From an uncultured Collinsella sp. (GTDB lineage Bacteria > Actinomycetota > Coriobacteriia > Coriobacteriales > Coriobacteriaceae), in contig CAUEQX010000045.1 in NCBI GenBank assembly GCA_959020035.1, forward strand, positions 1 through 13,270: a stretch of 13,270 bases of DNA, in the 5' to 3' direction. Shown here piece by piece: positions 5,429 through 12,662 of this stretch. The notes below the pieces were generated by a model. It did not search any database, was not told the origin of the DNA, and saw only the letters and a program-made list of their open reading frames with translations. A program made the translations under genes and the position numbers. The first letter of the stretch is position 1. Each line of letters begins with the position of its first letter.

Positions 5429-6955
5429 TTAATCCGCTCGATAGTGCGACCCGAGACTTTCAGTTCGCTTGCGCATGGCTTTGACCATTTCCTGTGCTAG
5501 TCGAATCTGCGACTGTAGGCGGGCGAGGGCTGCGATCTCGCTGTCATCGGTATGCGGCTTGCTCAGCGCCATGGCCTTGTCTTGCAGGCTTTCAAGCTGT
5601 TGCAGGGCCTCGGATAGGCCTGTTTCGGTCCTGTTGATCATGCAAAAGGTGCTCATCGTGTGCCTAAGGCTGTGTGTCAGGCGTTCGGCATCTGTTGTGG
5701 CAATGCCGTACTGGGGGAGGGTGATATCCGCCTTCAGGGCCGCCTCAGGCTCTTTCTGCGCTGCAAGGGCTGCCGATGCGCCCGCGATACGTCCGAATAC
5801 GATGCCGTTGGCGCTTGACAAGCCACCAATGCGGTCGGCGCCGTGCATGCCGCCTGTCGCCTCGCCGCAAGCGTAGAGGCCCTCAACGCCCGTGTGCGCG
5901 GTCTTATCGATCTTGATGCCGCCGTTAGCGGCGTGGGCATACATCGCAACGCGCATCTCGTCAGTCGGGGCGATGCCGTGCTCGTCTTGCAGCCAAGTGG
6001 CAAAGGTCTGCACAAACTCTGGGACATCCTCGCGGGGGAAGTCGTAGTGGAGTGCCAGGCCTTCGACACCTGCCTGATCGATGACGAGATCGATAGCGCG
6101 GGAGGCCAAGCGTGACGTGAAGGGACCATATCCAGAGCGCTGCTCGAGCAGGTCGTCCAGCTTGTCGTCGGCAATATCTGCCGGCTGGTCTACATGTACG
6201 TAGCGCCAGGTCTTCTCGTTAAAGACAAGGTTGCGCTTGGGCTCGATGAAGCCGGGCATCATCTGCATGAACTCTATATTAGTAAGCGATGCGCCGTGCG
6301 CCAGTGCGATGGCCTGTGATGAGCTGAGCACGTCGGCGGAAGTGAGGCTTCGCTCGAACAGGCCACCCGTGCCACCGGCTGCGATGATCGTGGCTTTGGT
6401 AGCAAAGGGCACGATTCGATCTTCGGTGAGGTTGTAGAGCGCGGTTCCGGTGATTCTGCCGTTCGTGTCCTCAACAAGGTCGATAAGCTCATGGCGGGGG
6501 AGCAGGCGAATGCCGAGCGACTCGATCCGGGCTGTCAGAGCGTCCTCAAGGGGCTTGCGGGTGAGGCCGCGCCACATGCGCGTTTTGTGGTCAAAGCAGG
6601 GGATAAACTGCTTTTGCTGAGCGCTCTCAGCGTTTTGCGGACGCTTGAGCTCAACGCCCAGGTCTTGCTCGAGCCATTCAATTGCCTGGGGAATGCCGTG
6701 GACAAACGTCTGGACAAGCTCGGGGTCGGCGACACCGCCGCCGACGGTCTGGATGGTGTCGATGAGGTCTTGTTCGTCGTCTTCGTTAACGGGTCCGATA
6801 AGCCCTAGGCCCCAGGTTCCAGGGAAGAAGCTCGATCCACTCATGGTCTTGCCGGCGCTTGCCACAGCGACGGTTGCGCCCGTGCGTGCCGCTTCGATGG
6901 CGGCACAAAGGCCCGCAATGCCAGATCCAATTACCAGTACATCAGTCGATTCCAT
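5429..6955 (-). CDS. FAD-dependent fumarate reductase / L-aspartate oxidase-like flavoprotein
   Basis: A 508-residue soluble flavoprotein. ATG 6955 is chosen because the FAD motif starts right after it (DVLVIGSGIAGLCAAIEAA) and AAGGAA lies about five bases upstream; the upstream extension has no such support. Further family marks are IIAAGGTGGLFE, ALAHGASLTNIEFMQ, SRLASRAIDLVI (its Arg aligns with the catalytic Arg of the NadB/FrdA family), and GGIKIDKTAHTGVEGLYACG followed by EATGGMHGADRIGG near residues 355-390. The C-terminal 100 residues are helical, like the Frd/Sdh C-terminal domain. There is no signal peptide or heme domain, and no iron-sulfur or membrane subunit gene is next to it. 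No nadA or nadC is nearby, so NAD synthesis is not implied. It probably oxidises or reduces a small dicarboxylate-like substrate that I cannot name. Confidence 0.82.
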   Translation of the reverse strand: MESTDVLVIGSGIAGLCAAIEAARTGATVAVASAGKTMSGSSFFPGTWGLGLIGPVNEDDEQDLIDTIQTVGGGVADPELVQTFVHGIPQAIEWLEQDLGVELKRPQNAESAQQKQFIPCFDHKTRMWRGLTRKPLEDALTARIESLGIRLLPRHELIDLVEDTNGRITGTALYNLTEDRIVPFATKATIIAAGGTGGLFERSLTSADVLSSSQAIALAHGASLTNIEFMQMMPGFIEPKRNLVFNEKTWRYVHVDQPADIADDKLDDLLEQRSGYGPFTSRLASRAIDLVIDQAGVEGLALHYDFPREDVPEFVQTFATWLQDEHGIAPTDEMRVAMYAHAANGGIKIDKTAHTGVEGLYACGEATGGMHGADRIGGLSSANGIVFGRIAGASAALAAQKEPEAALKADITLPQYGIATTDAERLTHSLRHTMSTFCMINRTETGLSEALQQLESLQDKAMALSKPHTDDSEIAALARLQSQIRLAQEMVKAMRKRTESLGSHYRAD

Positions 6956-7092
6956 CGGATTCCTTTCTCGTCCGGCGCATTGTCGCACGGGTGATCGGCA
7001 ATGGGGCCGCAAAGACTCGGCAAATCGGTAAAGGGCAAATATGGCAGGTGGGCGTCAGGTGGACTCGGCCACTTCGGTCGGCCCATTTGATA

Positions 7093-7159
7093 AGTTGCGG
7101 TGGAATACGGACTGTTTTGGCCTGTATGGATGCAATTCAGTCCGTATTTCACCACAACT
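7093..7159. repeat. 22-bp imperfect inverted repeat upstream of the flavoprotein gene
   Basis: Positions 7093-7114 (AGTTGCGGTGGAATACGGAC then TG) are the reverse complement of 7138-7159 with only two mismatches, around a 23-nt loop. The inner 11 bp (AATACGGACTG/CAGTCCGTATT) match except at the outermost base on one side. No T run follows. The intergenic stretch 6956-7276 holds no gene. On the - strand this repeat lies after the GGGtGRT gene's terminator and 138 bases before the flavoprotein start, so it could be a leader-RNA hairpin, an operator with two half-sites, or a small mobile repeat. Confidence 0.7.
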
Positions 7160-7204
7160 GATACATCGGACCCTTTAATAAGAGTAACCAATTTGAGACG
7201 GGGC

Positions 7205-7241
7205 AAACAAAAAGAGCCGCTACCTCGAAAGGTAGCGGCTC
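7205..7241 (-). terminator. Terminator of the scaffold-GGGtGRT operon
   Basis: GAGCCGCTACC at 7214-7224 pairs perfectly with GGTAGCGGCTC at 7231-7241 around a 6-nt loop. On the - strand it is followed by TTTTTGTTT. It sits 35 bases after the GGGtGRT stop codon. Confidence 0.9.
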
Positions 7242-7276
7242 CAAAGCTCAACTATATGAGCATCGCGCGGGCGCGA

Positions 7277-8281
7277 TTAGGCCTTGAGGGCCTCCTCGAC
7301 GGCGACAGCGCAGGCGACGGTGGCACCGACCATGGGGTTGTTGCCCATGCCGATGAGACCCATCATGTCGACGTGCGCAGGCACGGAGGAAGAACCGGCG
7401 AACTGAGCGTCGGAGTGCATACGGCCCATGGTGTCGGTCATGCCGTAAGAGGCAGGGCCAGCGCCCATGTTGTCCGGGTGCAGGGTACGGCCAGTGCCGC
7501 CACCAGAAGCGACGGAGAAGTACTTCTTGCCAGCCTCGAGGCGCTCCTTCTTGTAGGTGCCAGCGACGGGGTGCTGGAAGCGCGTGGGGTTGGTGGAGTT
7601 GCCGGTGATCGAGATGTCGACGTTCTCGTGCCACATGATGGCAACGCCCTCGCGGACGTCGTCGGAGCCGTAGCAGTTAACGGCAGCGCGGGGACCATCA
7701 GAGTAGGGGATGGTCTCGACGACCTTGAGCTCGCCCGTGTAGTAGTCGAACTGGGTCTTCACGTAGGTGAAGCCGTTGATGCGGGCGATGATCTGGGCAG
7801 CGTCCTTGCCCAGACCGTTGAGGATAACGCGCAGCGGCTTCTTACGAGCCTTGTTGGCGTTCAGAGCCAGGCCGATAGCGCCCTCAGCGGCAGCGAAGGA
7901 CTCGTGGCCAGCCAGGAAGGCGAAGCACTCGGTGTCGTCGGAGAGCAGCATAGCGCCCAGGTTACCGTGGCCCAGACCGACCTTACGGTCCTCGGCGACG
8001 GAGCCGGGAACGGTGAAGGCCTGGATGCCCTCGCCGATGATGGCGGCAGCCTCAGAAGCGGACTTGGCGCCACGCTTGACAGCGAGAGCGCAGCCGAGGG
8101 TGTAGGCCCACTCAGCGTTCTGGAAGGCGATGGACTGGGTGTTGTTGACGATCTCACGCGGGTTGAAGCCCTTGTCGGTGCAGATCTGCAGAGCTTCCTC
8201 GAGGGAGGCGATGCCGTTGTCGGCGAGGCACTTGTTGATCTTGTCAGCGCGGCGCTCGTAACCTTCGAACGTAACAGTCAT
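7277..8281 (-). CDS. GGGtGRT protein (function unknown, linked to an Fe-S scaffold)
   Basis: A 334-residue protein carrying the sequence that names its family: SGGGTGRTLHPDNMGAGPAS at about residues 259-278. Other conserved-looking Gly/His stretches are VGLGHGNLGAMLLSDDTECF (101-120), LAGHESFAAAEG (123-134), IMWHENVDISITGNSTNPTR (215-234) and SSSVPAHVDMMGLIGMGNNP near the C-terminus. No signal peptide or membrane segment is seen, so it should be cytoplasmic. AAGGGAGGG lies about eight bases before the ATG. It is the second gene of a two-gene operon, 18 bases after the NifU-like scaffold gene, and a terminator follows. This pairing suggests a shared role in Fe-S or related metal chemistry, but I know of no established activity. 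The Gly-rich motif could bind a phosphate or nucleotide (inference). Confidence 0.88.
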   Translation of the reverse strand: MTVTFEGYERRADKINKCLADNGIASLEEALQICTDKGFNPREIVNNTQSIAFQNAEWAYTLGCALAVKRGAKSASEAAAIIGEGIQAFTVPGSVAEDRKVGLGHGNLGAMLLSDDTECFAFLAGHESFAAAEGAIGLALNANKARKKPLRVILNGLGKDAAQIIARINGFTYVKTQFDYYTGELKVVETIPYSDGPRAAVNCYGSDDVREGVAIMWHENVDISITGNSTNPTRFQHPVAGTYKKERLEAGKKYFSVASGGGTGRTLHPDNMGAGPASYGMTDTMGRMHSDAQFAGSSSVPAHVDMMGLIGMGNNPMVGATVACAVAVEEALKA

Positions 8282-8299
8282 AGTTATTTCCCTCCCTTT

Positions 8300-9034
8300 C
8301 TACTCGTGAACCGGGAACACGCTGGCGACGGAGTGAGTCTCCTCGTCGGTGCGCGGGTCGATGTACTTGGCAGCGTTCTCCCACTGACCATAGTGGCCCA
8401 TAGCGCCAGCGATGGCCTCCTCGGGGGTCTTGCCGGCCTTGACGGCGTCGGTGAACTTGCCGAGGTTCAGGAACTCGAACGCGATGATCTCGTTCTTGTC
8501 GTTGAGAGCCATGCGGGTGACGTAGCCCTGAGCGAGCTCGAGGTAACGAGCGCCCTTGGCCTTGGTGCCGAACATGGTGCCGACCTGGGAGCGAAGGCCC
8601 TTGCCGAGGTCGTCGAGGGAGGCGCCCACGGGCAGGCCGCCCTCGGAGAACGCGGTCTGGCTGCGGCCGTAAACGATCTGCAGGAAGATCTCGCGCATAG
8701 CAACGTTGATGGCGTCGCAGACGAGGTCGGTGTTGAGGGCCTCGAGGATGGTCTTACCGGGAAGGATCTCGGAAGCCATGGCGGCAGAGTGGGTCATGCC
8801 CGAGCAGCCGATGGTCTCAACGAGGGCCTCCTCGATGATGCCGTCCTTGACGTTCAGCGTGAGCTTGCAGGCGCCCTGCTGAGGTGCGCACCAACCCACA
8901 CCGTGCGTAAGACCGGAGATGTCGGAAATCTCCTTAGCCTGGACCCACTTGCCCTCCTCGGGGATGGGTGCGGGGCCGTGGTATGCACCCTTGGCAACGG
9001 GGCACATGTTCTCCACTTCCTGTGAGTACTGCAT
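8300..9034 (-). CDS. NifU/IscU-like iron-sulfur cluster assembly scaffold protein
   Basis: A 244-residue protein whose N-terminal half (about 40-125) looks like a NifU-N/IscU scaffold. Candidate cluster ligands are Cys49 and Cys56 (GWCAPQQGACKLTL), Cys77 (ETIGCSGMTHSAAMASEIL) and Cys106 (LVCDAIN). The G-C-S-G-x(n)-A-S motif matches the second Cys region of the family. The C-terminal 100 residues are an extension absent from IscU; they end with GKTPEEAIAGAMGHYGQW and a polar tail. ATG 9034 is chosen because AGAGGAGAGG lies just upstream and family similarity starts here; the longer frame to 9199 is arginine-rich noncoding sequence. It is the first gene of an operon with the GGGtGRT gene. On the upstream - strand, TATTAT near 9129-9134 is a possible -10 box, without a clear -35. 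It is distinct from the sufU at the window's right end. Confidence 0.85.
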   Translation of the reverse strand: MQYSQEVENMCPVAKGAYHGPAPIPEEGKWVQAKEISDISGLTHGVGWCAPQQGACKLTLNVKDGIIEEALVETIGCSGMTHSAAMASEILPGKTILEALNTDLVCDAINVAMREIFLQIVYGRSQTAFSEGGLPVGASLDDLGKGLRSQVGTMFGTKAKGARYLELAQGYVTRMALNDKNEIIAFEFLNLGKFTDAVKAGKTPEEAIAGAMGHYGQWENAAKYIDPRTDEETHSVASVFPVHE

Positions 9035-9193
9035 GCCTCTCCTCTCTATCGTGTTGGCGTCCCGTCTGGGGGTCGTGGCTGGCGATTGCCGGGCGACCCT
9101 TCGAAAGGGACATGACATGCAGCCCCTATAATACCGCGAAATGCACGGAATATTCGGCGAACGGCTCAGTTTTCGTAGCGAGAAGCGCGGAAC

Positions 9194-9205
9194 TTTCAAT
9201 TGAAA
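9194..9205. promoter_or_regulatory. Perfect palindrome TTTCAATTGAAA in the divergent intergenic region
   Basis: A 12-bp perfect palindrome lies between the divergent scaffold and RAYT genes. It could bind a dimeric regulator, but AT-rich palindromes of this size occur by chance. The rest of the gene-free stretch 9035-9437 holds a TATTAT box on the - strand and a 7-bp hairpin (CGTTGCA/TGCAACG, 9287-9313) ahead of the RAYT gene. I see no other gene there. Confidence 0.3.
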
Positions 9206-9437
9206 CGATTTAACTCTATGTTCTGTGGTTGTGAACTTCCGTAGAGGGGGTCCTTCTTGGGCAAGCTTTTGGTCTGCTCTTGTAAGCGTTGCAGGGGTTG
9301 ACCTGTTGCAACGGTGCCGTTCGCCGCCTGTTTACTGCCTTTGGCCGCGCGAGTGTATTGTTTTGCGTGAATGTTTTGATGGCACGCTTCAATCGTGCTG
9401 TATTGGATGGCAAGCAGATCCCAGCGAAGGGAGCGCC

Positions 9438-10250
9438 ATGCAGCGCGTTTGGAGAACGGTTACCGGCTTTTACCATGTCTGTGCCCGCGGTACGGGCAAG
9501 CGGCTCATCTTTGAGGGCGATGAAGACCGGTGGGAGTTTTTGGAGCTAATGCGCGAGTGCTGCCGCGATGCCTGCGTGACGGTCGTTGCGTGGTGCCTTA
9601 TGAACGACCACGTGGATCTGGTGCTCTCGGATTATGAGGACACGATGAGCGCGGCGATGCAACGACTGCTTTTGACGTACGCTCGTCGCTTTAACAAGCG
9701 TACCGGACGTTCCGGGCATTTATTCCAAAACCGCTTTGACCGGCGTTCGCTCGATACCGACTGGCAGGTGATGGAGGCTATTCGCTCCGTACACGCCGAT
9801 CCGCAGGAGGTGGGCGTTAGCCTAATCGAGCGCTATCCCTGGAGCAGCTTTGCGGAGCATCTGCGCGCTTACGACAATGATGCGGCAGATGCTACGAGGG
9901 GATTTTCCGATCCTTCTTGCGTGCTTGAGCTTTTCGGTTCTACCGAGGGCTTTATTGCCTATTCGCTTTCGACGCCCGACGGCGGCGAGCCAGCGCTGTG
10001 TGATATGAAAGAGACGGAGTGGGAACGGCACGCCTTTGCCGACAAATTGGCGAAGGGGCTCGGGGTTTCGCTCCACGGGGTTAAAGCTGCGCCGTCGTCG
10101 CAGCGCAATACCGTTATTGTTGGATTGCACGATGCCGGTTTCACGGTGCGTCAGATTGAGCGGTATACCGGGATTGGCAAAAGTACCGTCTCTCGTATTG
10201 TGCGCGCCCGTGCGCGAACGGCAATGCGGGCTGGCGGAAACGTGATGTAG
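9438..10250 (+). CDS. RAYT/Y1-type transposase-like protein with altered HUH motif and C-terminal helix-turn-helix
   Basis: The N-terminal 140 residues of this 270-residue protein match the Y1 (IS200-like) transposases of the REP-associated type: TGFYHVCARGTGKRLIFEGD (9-28), VVAWCLMNDHVDLVL (49-63), LLTYARRFNKRTGRSGHLFQ (78-97) and ERYPWSSFAEHL (131-142). The candidate catalytic tyrosine is Tyr81. The usual metal-binding His-x-His is His58-Val-Asp60 here, so one histidine is replaced by Asp. Residues about 225-260 form a helix-turn-helix (GFTVRQIERYTGIGKSTVSR). ATG 9438 is chosen because AGGGAG precedes it and the domain starts at once; the longer frame to 9225 lacks support. No inverted or direct repeats flank the gene as in an IS, so it looks like a single-copy RAYT that may act on stem-loop repeats, two of which lie downstream. 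Whether it is still catalytic is uncertain. Confidence 0.85.
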   Translation: MQRVWRTVTGFYHVCARGTGKRLIFEGDEDRWEFLELMRECCRDACVTVVAWCLMNDHVDLVLSDYEDTMSAAMQRLLLTYARRFNKRTGRSGHLFQNRFDRRSLDTDWQVMEAIRSVHADPQEVGVSLIERYPWSSFAEHLRAYDNDAADATRGFSDPSCVLELFGSTEGFIAYSLSTPDGGEPALCDMKETEWERHAFADKLAKGLGVSLHGVKAAPSSQRNTVIVGLHDAGFTVRQIERYTGIGKSTVSRIVRARARTAMRAGGNVM

Positions 10251-10403
10251 GGCTGTCTGTGCACCGCAGATGGGGTCGTCCATGCGCCGCAACCAGCGTT
10301 CTAAATGCTTGGTACGCTGTCCGCACTTCTTGATATGCATAGAACGATTGTCGTCTTGCATAAAATTACGGCTCAGTCCGGTTTTGCCCGCGCCTACCCC
10401 CGT

Positions 10404-10440
10404 CCACGCCGTGCAAAAAGCGGAGTTTTCAGCATCGTGG
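10404..10440 (+). repeat. REP-like stem-loop, copy A
   Basis: CCACG-cc-GTGC pairs with GCAT-CGTGG around a 17-nt loop (10415-10431). It contains GTGCA-N8-AGTTTTCAGCA, which is also present in copy B in the opposite orientation. The shared loop end (AGTTTTCA) and loop length, with different outer stem bases, suggest a conserved repeat element and not chance. It lies 154 bases after the RAYT stop. Confidence 0.55.
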
Positions 10441-10500
10441 TGCTGTCAGGAGCGCCGTAATCTTGAAATATATGGGTCCCGAAGCTATTTATGCCTGCCG

Positions 10501-10537
10501 ATGTGCCCTCGAAGCACATGTCTGAGGCCCATCAGAC
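10501..10537. other. Two adjacent short hairpins in the gene-free region
   Basis: ATGTGC/GCACAT (7-nt loop, 10501-10519) is followed immediately by GTCTGA/TCAGAC (6-nt loop, 10520-10537). Back-to-back hairpins with no gap suggest a structured RNA or a protein-binding site. No T run follows, so it is not a clear terminator. Confidence 0.35.
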
Positions 10538-10616
10538 CGCGATGTTTGTTCTAAAACGCAATATAAAGGTGCCTGGAGACGTTAATTAACGCTTTCAATG
10601 CGTATACACGCAACTT

Positions 10617-10647
10617 GGCGTGCTGAAAACTCGCAAAAATGCACGCC
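10617..10647 (-). repeat. REP-like stem-loop, copy B
   Basis: GGCGTGC and GCACGCC form a perfect 7-bp stem around a 17-nt loop. Read on the - strand it carries GTGCA-N8-AGTTTTCAGCA, the same pattern as copy A about 200 bases away in the opposite orientation. Such inverted pairs are how REP elements are often arranged next to RAYT genes. Confidence 0.55.
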
Positions 10648-10847
10648 GCACCCTATGGGACCCGTCTGTGGCGGGCGCGAAGCGAACCGGAGCCCAGCAG
10701 GACGGGGCATGGGGCGTTGCTTGGGGTGCCCGTGGCTCTGTCGCTAGCCGTTGGTGCTGTGGAAAACGTCCGTGTTTGCGGCTGGCTGTTCGGTAAATGA
10801 CAGGGCGAGCGCCGGACGCGCGAACTTTGTGTGTCCGAGGCGTTATG

Positions 10848-10881
10848 AAAAAGCCGAGCCACCCGTATTGGGCGGCTCGGC
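10848..10881 (-). terminator. Terminator of the suf operon
   Basis: GCCGAGCC at 10853-10860 pairs with GGCTCGGC at 10874-10881, with further CCC/GGG pairing possible inside the loop. On the - strand it is followed by TTTTT. It lies about 40 bases after the sufU stop. Confidence 0.88.
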
Positions 10882-10921
10882 AATCAAACCCTTTGATCTG
10901 GGGCATCCGCTACTGGATAGT

Positions 10922-11344
10922 TTACCCTTCGAGCATGCCGTCGAGGGTGCGCCAGGCTAACTCGGCGCATTTGACGCGGGCGGGCATGTGCGAGATGTCC
11001 TGGAGCTGGGCGGCCTCGTCCAGGTCTTCCAGGTCCTCCTCTGAGAGCTGCTCGCCGCGGATCATGGCGAGGAAGAGCCCTGCCAAGCGACGTGCTTCCT
11101 CGACCGTCTCGCCGGTGATGAGGTCGGCCATGATATCGGCGCTGGCCTGGCTGATGGCGCAGCCGTGGCCGGTAAAGGATGCCTCCTCAATCACGTTGTT
11201 CTCGACACGCAGCTGCAAGGTGAGCTCGTCGCCGCAGCTGGGGTTGATGCCCCCGTGCTCATGCGTGGGGGCATCCATCTCGTACTTGTAGTCGGGGTGC
11301 GAGTTGTGCTCCATAAACGTGGTGGAGGTGTACAGATTACCCAT
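10922..11344 (-). CDS. sufU: SufU, zinc-dependent sulfur transfer protein for SufS
   Basis: A 140-residue IscU-fold protein of the SufU type. The three ligand cysteines are visible: Cys37 with Asp39 (PSCGDELTLQL), Cys62 (GHGCAISQASADIM) and Cys126 (MPARVKCAELAW). The stretch of 18-21 residues between the second and third cysteine regions that marks SufU against IscU is present (ETVEEARRLAGLFLAMIRGE). In Firmicutes SufU binds zinc and accepts persulfide sulfur from SufS, then passes it to the SufBCD scaffold. The start at 11344 lies inside the end of sufS (an 8-base overlap reading ATGGGTAA), so translation is probably coupled and the two are made together. The larger frame to 11530 is antisense-like noise. 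It is the last gene of the operon. Confidence 0.93.
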   Translation of the reverse strand: MGNLYTSTTFMEHNSHPDYKYEMDAPTHEHGGINPSCGDELTLQLRVENNVIEEASFTGHGCAISQASADIMADLITGETVEEARRLAGLFLAMIRGEQLSEEDLEDLDEAAQLQDISHMPARVKCAELAWRTLDGMLEG

Positions 11345-12662
11345 TGAACGTGCTCCAAACGTGATGCAGGCCGGCGATAAACTTGTCGATATCGGCCTTG
11401 TCGTTGTAGAAGGCCACGCTGGCGCGGCAGCAGGCAAGGTTCTCGACGCCCAGCCAGGTGAGCAACGGCTGCGCGCAGTGGTGGCCGGCACGGATGCAGA
11501 CGCCGTCCATGTCCATGATGCTCGCGACATCGTGCGGGTGGATGCCGCGGACGTTAAAGCTCACGACGCCGTGGTGGTTGTCCCAATAGATGGAGCCGAT
11601 AATCTGGACAAAGTCGAGCCGCATGAGCTCGCCCATCAGGTAGTGGACGAGTGCCTGCTCGCGGGCCTGAATGTTCTCGTAACCCACGGTGTTAACCAGG
11701 TAGTCAAGTGCCGCGCCCGTGGCGAAGATGCCGGCGGCGTCCTGCGTGCCGGCCTCGAACTTTTCGGGGACGGGAGCCCAGACGGCGTCCTGCTCGGTGA
11801 CCGAGTCGATCATCTCGCCGCCGGTGAGCATGGGCGGCATGGCGTTGAGCAGGTCCATCTTGCCCCACAGCACGCCGATGCCCATGGGGCCCATGGCCTT
11901 GTGTGCGCTAAAGGCAAAGAAGTCGGCTCCCAGGTCGGCCACATCGACCGGCATGTGCGGCAGCGACTGCGCGCCGTCGACGACCAGATAGCCGCCGTAC
12001 TTGTGCACGAGCTTGCCGAGGTTCTTGACCGGGTTCTCGACGCCCAGGACGTTAGAGACCTGACCCACTGCCAAGATCTTGGTCTTGGGGCCCACCTTGG
12101 ACAGAACCTCCTCGGTCGTGAGCTGGCCGGTCTTAGTGGGGTAGAGGTAGACGAGCTTGGCGCCGGTCGCGCGGCAGACCTGCTGCCACGGAATCAGGTT
12201 GGAGTGGTGCTCCATGATGGTGATGACGACCTCGTCACCGGGCTCGAGCACTGTGGGCGCAAAGCTCTTGGCGACCAGGTTGAGCGACTCGCTCGTGTTG
12301 CGGGTGAAGACGACCTCGTTGGCCTGTGAGGCGCCGATGAGGTCGGCGATCTGCTGGCGGACCTTCGCGATGGCGTCGGTTGCTTCGACGGACAGCGAGT
12401 ACAAGCCACGCAGGGGGTTGGCATTCATGCGCTGATAGAAGTCGCGCTCGGCGTCGAGCACACAGGCAGGGCGCTGCGCGGTGGCGGCGCTATCGAGGAA
12501 GGCGATCTCGGGGTGCTGCTGGAACAGCGGGAACTGGCCCTTGTAGGGGTTGGTCTCGATGTCCACAGTGGGCCAGCCGCGCGAAGCCTCGTCGCTGGCG
12601 TCGAGCTCCATGGGCTCGGGGGCAGTACAGGTGTCGCATTTAACGTGCTCGGTGTCGATCAT
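11337..12662 (-). CDS. sufS: SufS, group II cysteine desulfurase
   Basis: A PLP-dependent enzyme of 441 residues that takes sulfur from L-cysteine, giving alanine and a protein-bound persulfide. Visible marks are FLDSAATAQRP (55-65), TRNTSESLNLVA (120-131), TIMEHHSNLIPW (148-159), VVDGAQSLPHM with Asp229 (227-237), the PLP lysine Lys255 in FSAHKAMGPMGIGVLW, and the persulfide cysteine Cys396 in RAGHHCAQPLL. It has about 35 extra N-terminal residues before the usual SufS start, with a CDTC pair at 9-12. AGAGGAG lies upstream of the ATG. The start overlaps the sufD stop (ATGA), and its end overlaps sufU, so all three genes are translationally coupled. Confidence 0.94.
   Translation of the reverse strand: MIDTEHVKCDTCTAPEPMELDASDEASRGWPTVDIETNPYKGQFPLFQQHPEIAFLDSAATAQRPACVLDAERDFYQRMNANPLRGLYSLSVEATDAIAKVRQQIADLIGASQANEVVFTRNTSESLNLVAKSFAPTVLEPGDEVVITIMEHHSNLIPWQQVCRATGAKLVYLYPTKTGQLTTEEVLSKVGPKTKILAVGQVSNVLGVENPVKNLGKLVHKYGGYLVVDGAQSLPHMPVDVADLGADFFAFSAHKAMGPMGIGVLWGKMDLLNAMPPMLTGGEMIDSVTEQDAVWAPVPEKFEAGTQDAAGIFATGAALDYLVNTVGYENIQAREQALVHYLMGELMRLDFVQIIGSIYWDNHHGVVSFNVRGIHPHDVASIMDMDGVCIRAGHHCAQPLLTWLGVENLACCRASVAFYNDKADIDKFIAGLHHVWSTFNG

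Larger units (their letters stand above)
10251..10921. other. Gene-free region of about 670 bp between the RAYT gene and sufU
   Basis: No open frame here has a convincing start, ribosome binding site or recognisable product. The region instead holds stem-loops: two REP-like hairpins (10404-10440 and 10617-10647), a tandem pair (10501-10537), the palindrome CGTTAATTAACG (10580-10591), TGCGT/ACGCA around ATAC (10599-10612), and the suf terminator at its right end. Some sequence near 10251-10400 shows nothing I can interpret. Confidence 0.6.

Noticed and set aside
7100..9025. A 641-residue open frame on the + strand
   Set aside because: It runs antisense through the scaffold and GGGtGRT genes and through their terminator. 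It results from GC-biased codons and has no recognisable domain.
9225..9437. N-terminal extension of the RAYT gene
   Set aside because: The extra residues have no ribosome binding site and no match to the family; the ATG at 9438 has AGGGAG upstream and starts the domain.
10595..10906. A 103-residue open frame on the - strand in the gene-free region
   Set aside because: It has biased composition, crosses the suf terminator and copy B of the stem-loop, and shows no start signal or family.
11304..12329. A 341-residue open frame on the + strand
   Set aside because: Antisense to sufS and sufU, with low-complexity Val/Asp/Leu-rich sequence typical of a shadow frame.
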